From the NCBI GenBank assembly GCA_040881985.1, contig JBBECE010000024.1, forward strand, positions 35,631 to 99,630: DNA of 64,000 bases, written 5' to 3'. The stretch is from JBBECE01 sp040881985 (GTDB lineage Bacteria > Pseudomonadota > Alphaproteobacteria > Rhizobiales > Devosiaceae). This document shows positions 61,213-64,000 of the stretch, piece after piece (positions within the stretch are counted from its first letter, which is position 1; each line of letters opens with the position of its first letter). A model generated the notes under the pieces. The model saw nothing but the letters and a program-made list of their open reading frames with translations. It was not told the origin of the DNA and searched no databases. The position numbers and the translations under genes were made by a program.

Positions 61213-61293
61213 GGCCCCTCGGCCACAGGCCTCAGGGCGTTCGCCGCTCAAATCGCGCCACCGGCGCGATTTGCCCCTTCGGGTCGCGTTTCA
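61213..61293. repeat. Intergenic palindromic repeat, family A, copy 3
   Basis: Stem AAATCGCGCC-acc-GGCGCGATTT at 61250-61272 with the same CCCCTCGG and GGGTCGCG flanks. It lies in the 203-bp region between the divergent DUF2238-like and hydrolase genes, 16 bp before the hydrolase ATG, so it may affect that gene's expression. Confidence 0.85.
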
Positions 61294-61308
61294 CTGCTAA
61301 AACGCCCC

Positions 61309-62241
61309 ATGCTCGAAAAGGCAAAAGCGGCGGCAGAGGACAAGGACCCGCCGCGGCTGATCACTGTCGGGGCGGCGCAGCGGAAGATCGCGGCCCGCCT
61401 CGACGGCTCCCTCGACAATGGGCGATTGACCCCGGTCGTGTGCCTCGCGGGGCTGGTGCGGGGTGGCGAGGATTTCTCGGCGCTGGCGCGCCAGCTGCAC
61501 GAGATGGCGGCGGCCGACTGGCCGGTAATCCGCATCGACCTGATCGGGCGGGGCGGTTCGACCCCGGAATTGCGGCGCCTGCCCTATTCGACGATGCAGG
61601 ACGCGGCTGACGCGCTAGCGGCGACGCGGGCGCTCGGCGTCCACCGGGCGATCTGGCTCGGGCAGAATCACGGCGGCCAGGTGATCCAGACCATCGCCGT
61701 CTACCATCCGGGGGCGATCGCCGGGGCGATCCTCTGCGATTCGGGGCCGGCGATCGATGTGCGCGGGCTGGTGCGGCTGAGGGGCAATCTCGATTATCTC
61801 GCCTCGATCCGCGGCGAGACGGCGTTTCTGGAGGCGAGCCGGCAGATCCTCTCGGTCGCTTATCCGCTCCTGTCGACCGCGGGGCTCGACCGGCTGGCGC
61901 TCAGGACCCACCGGGTCGGCCGGCGCGGACGAATCGAGCCGAAATTCGACATGCGGATCGTGCGCGGGCTCGACAAGTTCGAAAATACCGACCTGCTGTC
62001 GGCGCAATGGCAGATGTTCGACGCGCTCGGCCACGCGCCGCTGATGATCATGCGCACCGAGCTCAGCGACCTGTTGCGGGTCGACGTCTTCGACAAGATG
62101 GCGGGGCGGAGGCGCGATGCGATCCGCATCGACATTCCCAACGAGGGATCGCCGGGGCTGCTCGAGGGACCATCGGAAGCGGGGGCGCTGGCGGGGTTCG
62201 TGTCGTTCGTGTCGGAGGAAGACCTGAAGACGCGGGTCTAG
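61309..62241 (+). CDS. Alpha/beta hydrolase fold protein with Asn at the nucleophile position
   Basis: 310 residues. Alpha/beta hydrolase features: VVCLAGLVRGGEDFSALA (oxyanion strand), VIRIDLIGRGGS and the elbow IWLGQNHGGQVIQTIA. The elbow normally reads GxSxG; here Ser is Asn (about 120). A later His could be FENTDLLSAQW or GHAPLM. The protein may be inactive or bind a ligand, or use another residue. ATG 61309 follows repeat copy 3; the frame is open upstream through the repeat. Its stop overlaps that of the convergent HhH gene. Confidence 0.75.
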   Translation: MLEKAKAAAEDKDPPRLITVGAAQRKIAARLDGSLDNGRLTPVVCLAGLVRGGEDFSALARQLHEMAAADWPVIRIDLIGRGGSTPELRRLPYSTMQDAADALAATRALGVHRAIWLGQNHGGQVIQTIAVYHPGAIAGAILCDSGPAIDVRGLVRLRGNLDYLASIRGETAFLEASRQILSVAYPLLSTAGLDRLALRTHRVGRRGRIEPKFDMRIVRGLDKFENTDLLSAQWQMFDALGHAPLMIMRTELSDLLRVDVFDKMAGRRRDAIRIDIPNEGSPGLLEGPSEAGALAGFVSFVSEEDLKTRV

Positions 62242-62909
62242 CTGCCCTTGGCCGCCAGCGCCCGCGCCTGGGCGACCCACTCGTCGCGGTCGATCCGGCC
62301 CTTGAAACTGAGAAAGGTATCGACCCAGTCGATATTGCCGCGCGACCAGGCGGCGATCTGGTCGTAGTGATAGATGCCGAGCCCGTTGAGCGCCGATTCC
62401 AGTTTCCGCCCGATCCCCTTGATCCGCCTAAGGTTGTCAGGGGCGCCATCGCGCGGCGCCGAAAGCCCGGCGGGGCGGTTGGCGCCGCCGGCCCCGGCGT
62501 CGGCCTCGGCGGTCGCATCGAGACTTGCCTCCCCGGCGGGCGCCGGCAGATCGCCGGCCCGAGCCCCGTCCATCGCCCGCAGATCGTTGCGATCGGCGGT
62601 CGCTTCGTCTTCTTCCTCGATCGCCGCCTCGCCCGGATCTGCGGCCATCGCGGCGATGTCGGACGCCCCGGCGGCCGCGGCGGCGCCGGCGGCGGCCGCA
62701 CTGATCGAGGGCGAGGATTTCGGGCGCGGGGCGATCTCGGTTTCCGAGCGCGCCGGCATGGGCATGGGTTTCGGCGCAGCGGCGGGCATTCCGGCCGGCG
62801 AAGTTGTGGCGGGGGCCATTATCCGGCGCAGGAAATAACCGATCACACAGCCGAGAAGGAACGCGACCAGCAGCAGCAGCGCAACTTCGATCACATGGGG
62901 CGAGAACAT
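62238..62909 (-). CDS. Membrane-anchored helix-hairpin-helix protein
   Basis: 223 residues: an N-terminal helix MFSPHVIEVALLLLVAFLLG (with FLLGCVIGYFLRRIM) anchors it, then an Ala/Pro-rich low-complexity stretch (about 35-140) and a C-terminal HhH-type domain NLRRIKGIGRKLESALNGLGIYHYDQIAAW. Such proteins are often annotated as flap-endonuclease-like or NADH dehydrogenase subunit E-like; function unknown. It follows the small peptide gene by ten bases and the OmpA gene, as in several alphaproteobacteria, suggesting an envelope operon. Confidence 0.8.
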   Translation of the reverse strand: MFSPHVIEVALLLLVAFLLGCVIGYFLRRIMAPATTSPAGMPAAAPKPMPMPARSETEIAPRPKSSPSISAAAAGAAAAAGASDIAAMAADPGEAAIEEEDEATADRNDLRAMDGARAGDLPAPAGEASLDATAEADAGAGGANRPAGLSAPRDGAPDNLRRIKGIGRKLESALNGLGIYHYDQIAAWSRGNIDWVDTFLSFKGRIDRDEWVAQARALAAKGS

Positions 62910-62919
62910 CGGCAGCCCC

Positions 62920-63033
62920 CTATTTCGCCGGACCGCTGGCGCTGAACCAGCCGGTGAGGATGCCGATAATCAGCGCGAGGGTGAGGAACACCCAATACTC
63001 GGAGATAAGGAACGTCAGCCACACGAATGACAC
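62920..63033 (-). CDS. 37-residue membrane peptide in the OmpA operon
   Basis: GTG at 63033 with GGAGG seven bases upstream; 37 codons and TAG. The peptide MSFVWLTFLISEYWVF... is one hydrophobic helix (LTFLISEYWVFLTLALIIG) with a short polar tail (SASGPAK). The gap to the OmpA stop is 12 bp and to the HhH gene ten bp. A similar very short single-helix peptide next to OmpA genes occurs in other alphaproteobacteria. Confidence 0.7.
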   Translation of the reverse strand: MSFVWLTFLISEYWVFLTLALIIGILTGWFSASGPAK

Positions 63034-63045
63034 AGGCCCCTCCCC

Positions 63046-64000
63046 TTATTGCCCGGCGCCGGGTTCGACGATGGTGAAGACGATGCGCCGGTTGCGCCGC
63101 TTGCCGTCGTTGGTCTGGTTGGAAGCGATCGGCAGGCTCTCGCCATACCCTACCGCATAAAGCCGGTCGCTGTTGACCCCCAATTCGATCAGCCGGTCGA
63201 CGACCGCCTCGGAGCGCGCCAGCGCCAGCGCCAGATTGTAATCGTCCGAGCCGTCGGCGTCGGTATGGCCTTCGACATGGACTTCGGCCTGCGGGCAGGC
63301 GCCGAGCCAGAGCGCGAGCCGTTCGAGGGCGGCCTGCGAGACGGTGACGATACGGGCGCTGGCGGGGTCGAAAAGGATGGTGTTGACCGAGGAAAAGGTC
63401 GCGACCTCGGCGCGGCAGCGGTCGATGGCGGCCGACGGGCTGGGCGCGGAGACGGTGATGGAGGCGACCCAGGCGGGCGTCGGCTGCGGATCGGTGGCGA
63501 GGGAAGCGAGCGCGGCGGCGTGGGCGGCTTCGTCGGCGGCATGGCCGGAGAGCGACCAGATTTCGCCATCGAATTCGACGATGCCGATTTTGAGCGAGCC
63601 GAGCGCGGAAATGCCGTTCAGCGCGACTAGGCCGAAGGTGGCGGGAGCGCCGGGCGCGACCTCGGCGGAATCGGCGCTGACGGCGCCGGCGCGCAGCGCG
63701 AAGATGCGGCGGGCGCCTTCGCTGGGGACAAGGCCGGCGAAGGCGATGGTGCCGCCGGATTTGGTGGCCGACCAAGTGTAAGGCGTCACCGAATCGGGTT
63801 CGACCACAGGTTCGGGCTCGGCGATTGTCGCGACGGGCACGGGAACGGGTTCGGGGAAAGTGATCGAGGTGGTCCAACCGCCGGCGGGCGGCGAGAACGG
63901 GTGAAGCGAATGGAGCGCTAGACGGCGGGTCATGGCGTTGGCGGAGCGCCCGGATAGCGACCAGGATTTGCCGTCATATCTTACGATGCCGATGCGCAGC
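63046..64000 (-). CDS. OmpA-family protein with N-terminal repeated domains (5' end beyond window)
   Basis: At least 318 residues; the frame is open to the window edge, so the ATG at 63933 is not the true start. C-terminal OmpA domain (about the last 125 residues): NTILFDPASARI, HVEGHTDADGSDDYNLALALARSEAV, GYGESLPIASNQTNDGKRRNRRI bind peptidoglycan via the conserved Asp and Arg. Upstream are two copies of an IGIVxxDGxxWSLSG unit: SLKIGIVEFDGEIWSLSGHA, and LRIGIVRYDGKSWSLSGRS at the edge. A Pro-rich linker (PEPVPVPVATIAEPEPVVEP) separates them. Heads the small operon with the 37-residue peptide and the HhH protein. Confidence 0.85.
   Translation of the reverse strand, partial: LRIGIVRYDGKSWSLSGRSANAMTRRLALHSLHPFSPPAGGWTTSITFPEPVPVPVATIAEPEPVVEPDSVTPYTWSATKSGGTIAFAGLVPSEGARRIFALRAGAVSADSAEVAPGAPATFGLVALNGISALGSLKIGIVEFDGEIWSLSGHAADEAAHAAALASLATDPQPTPAWVASITVSAPSPSAAIDRCRAEVATFSSVNTILFDPASARIVTVSQAALERLALWLGACPQAEVHVEGHTDADGSDDYNLALALARSEAVVDRLIELGVNSDRLYAVGYGESLPIASNQTNDGKRRNRRIVFTIVEPGAGQ

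Noticed and set aside
1..64000. CRISPR arrays, rRNA genes, complete insertion sequences, prophage genes
   Set aside because: No regularly spaced repeats, rRNA-like sequence, transposase or phage structural motif was seen.

Overview
The window is chromosomal DNA of a high-G+C alphaproteobacterium, most likely of the order Hyphomicrobiales (Rhizobiales). The evidence is gene content and order: alaC-hom-recJ, CBP3 chaperone-DUF177-plsX-fabH-ihfA-MerR, glyA-nrdR-ribD-ribE-ribH-nusB, rpoZ-rsh-pyrE-acpS-lepB-rnc-era-recO-parC, and an LdtR-type MarR regulator beside an L,D-transpeptidase, a DUF6163 membrane protein and hemB. No genus can be named from the sequence alone. There are no rRNA genes, CRISPR arrays or complete insertion sequences. 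One tRNA gene, tRNA-Pro(GGG), is present.

Layout. 1-8.5 kb: amino-acid genes (recJ, hom, alaC, argC), with a DUF2235 hydrolase, a transglutaminase-like protein and a secreted protein between them. 8.6-12.5 kb: a GT1-type glycosyltransferase, rpsI-rplM, ctaA and DUF2842. 12.5-21 kb: an exopolysaccharide locus with a deacetylase, a Wzz-type co-polymerase with a degenerate kinase domain, a Wza-like lipoprotein, a GT4 glycosyltransferase, an undecaprenyl-phosphate sugar transferase and a Wzy/WaaL-like polymerase or ligase. 21-36.5 kb: tRNA-Pro, the fatty-acid/phospholipid cluster, bamE, the riboflavin cluster, glyA, sixA, the L,D-transpeptidase/LdtR pair and hemB. 36.6-39.7 kb: a self-contained sugar ABC transporter with its own promoter and terminator. 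39.7-56.9 kb: housekeeping genes (bpt, parC, recO, era, rnc, lepB, acpS, pyrE, rsh, rpoZ, smpB, dapA, slt). 57-60.5 kb: an accessory island. 60.4-64 kb: a DUF2238-like membrane protein, an alpha/beta hydrolase, a helix-hairpin-helix membrane protein, a 37-residue membrane peptide and an OmpA-family protein cut by the window edge.

The most unusual segment is the island at about 57.1-60.2 kb. It holds a second L,D-transpeptidase and a protein that joins a DUF3494 (ice-binding-like) domain to an autotransporter beta-barrel. It is bracketed by two imperfect direct repeats, each containing the 3' end of slt, a REP palindrome and the 3' end of the DUF2238-like gene. On the left slt is intact and the DUF2238-like gene is a fragment; on the right the reverse is true. 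This is the footprint expected of an insertion or duplication at a junction where slt and the DUF2238-like gene once met tail to tail.

Other points of interest: a homoserine dehydrogenase with an N-terminal HTH-like extension and a 20-bp palindrome upstream; an intergenic palindromic repeat present three times, one copy of which encodes the C-terminus of AlaC; a uracil-DNA glycosylase with no ordinary start codon, in frame with the preceding NYN gene; and three enzyme-family proteins whose catalytic motifs look degenerate.
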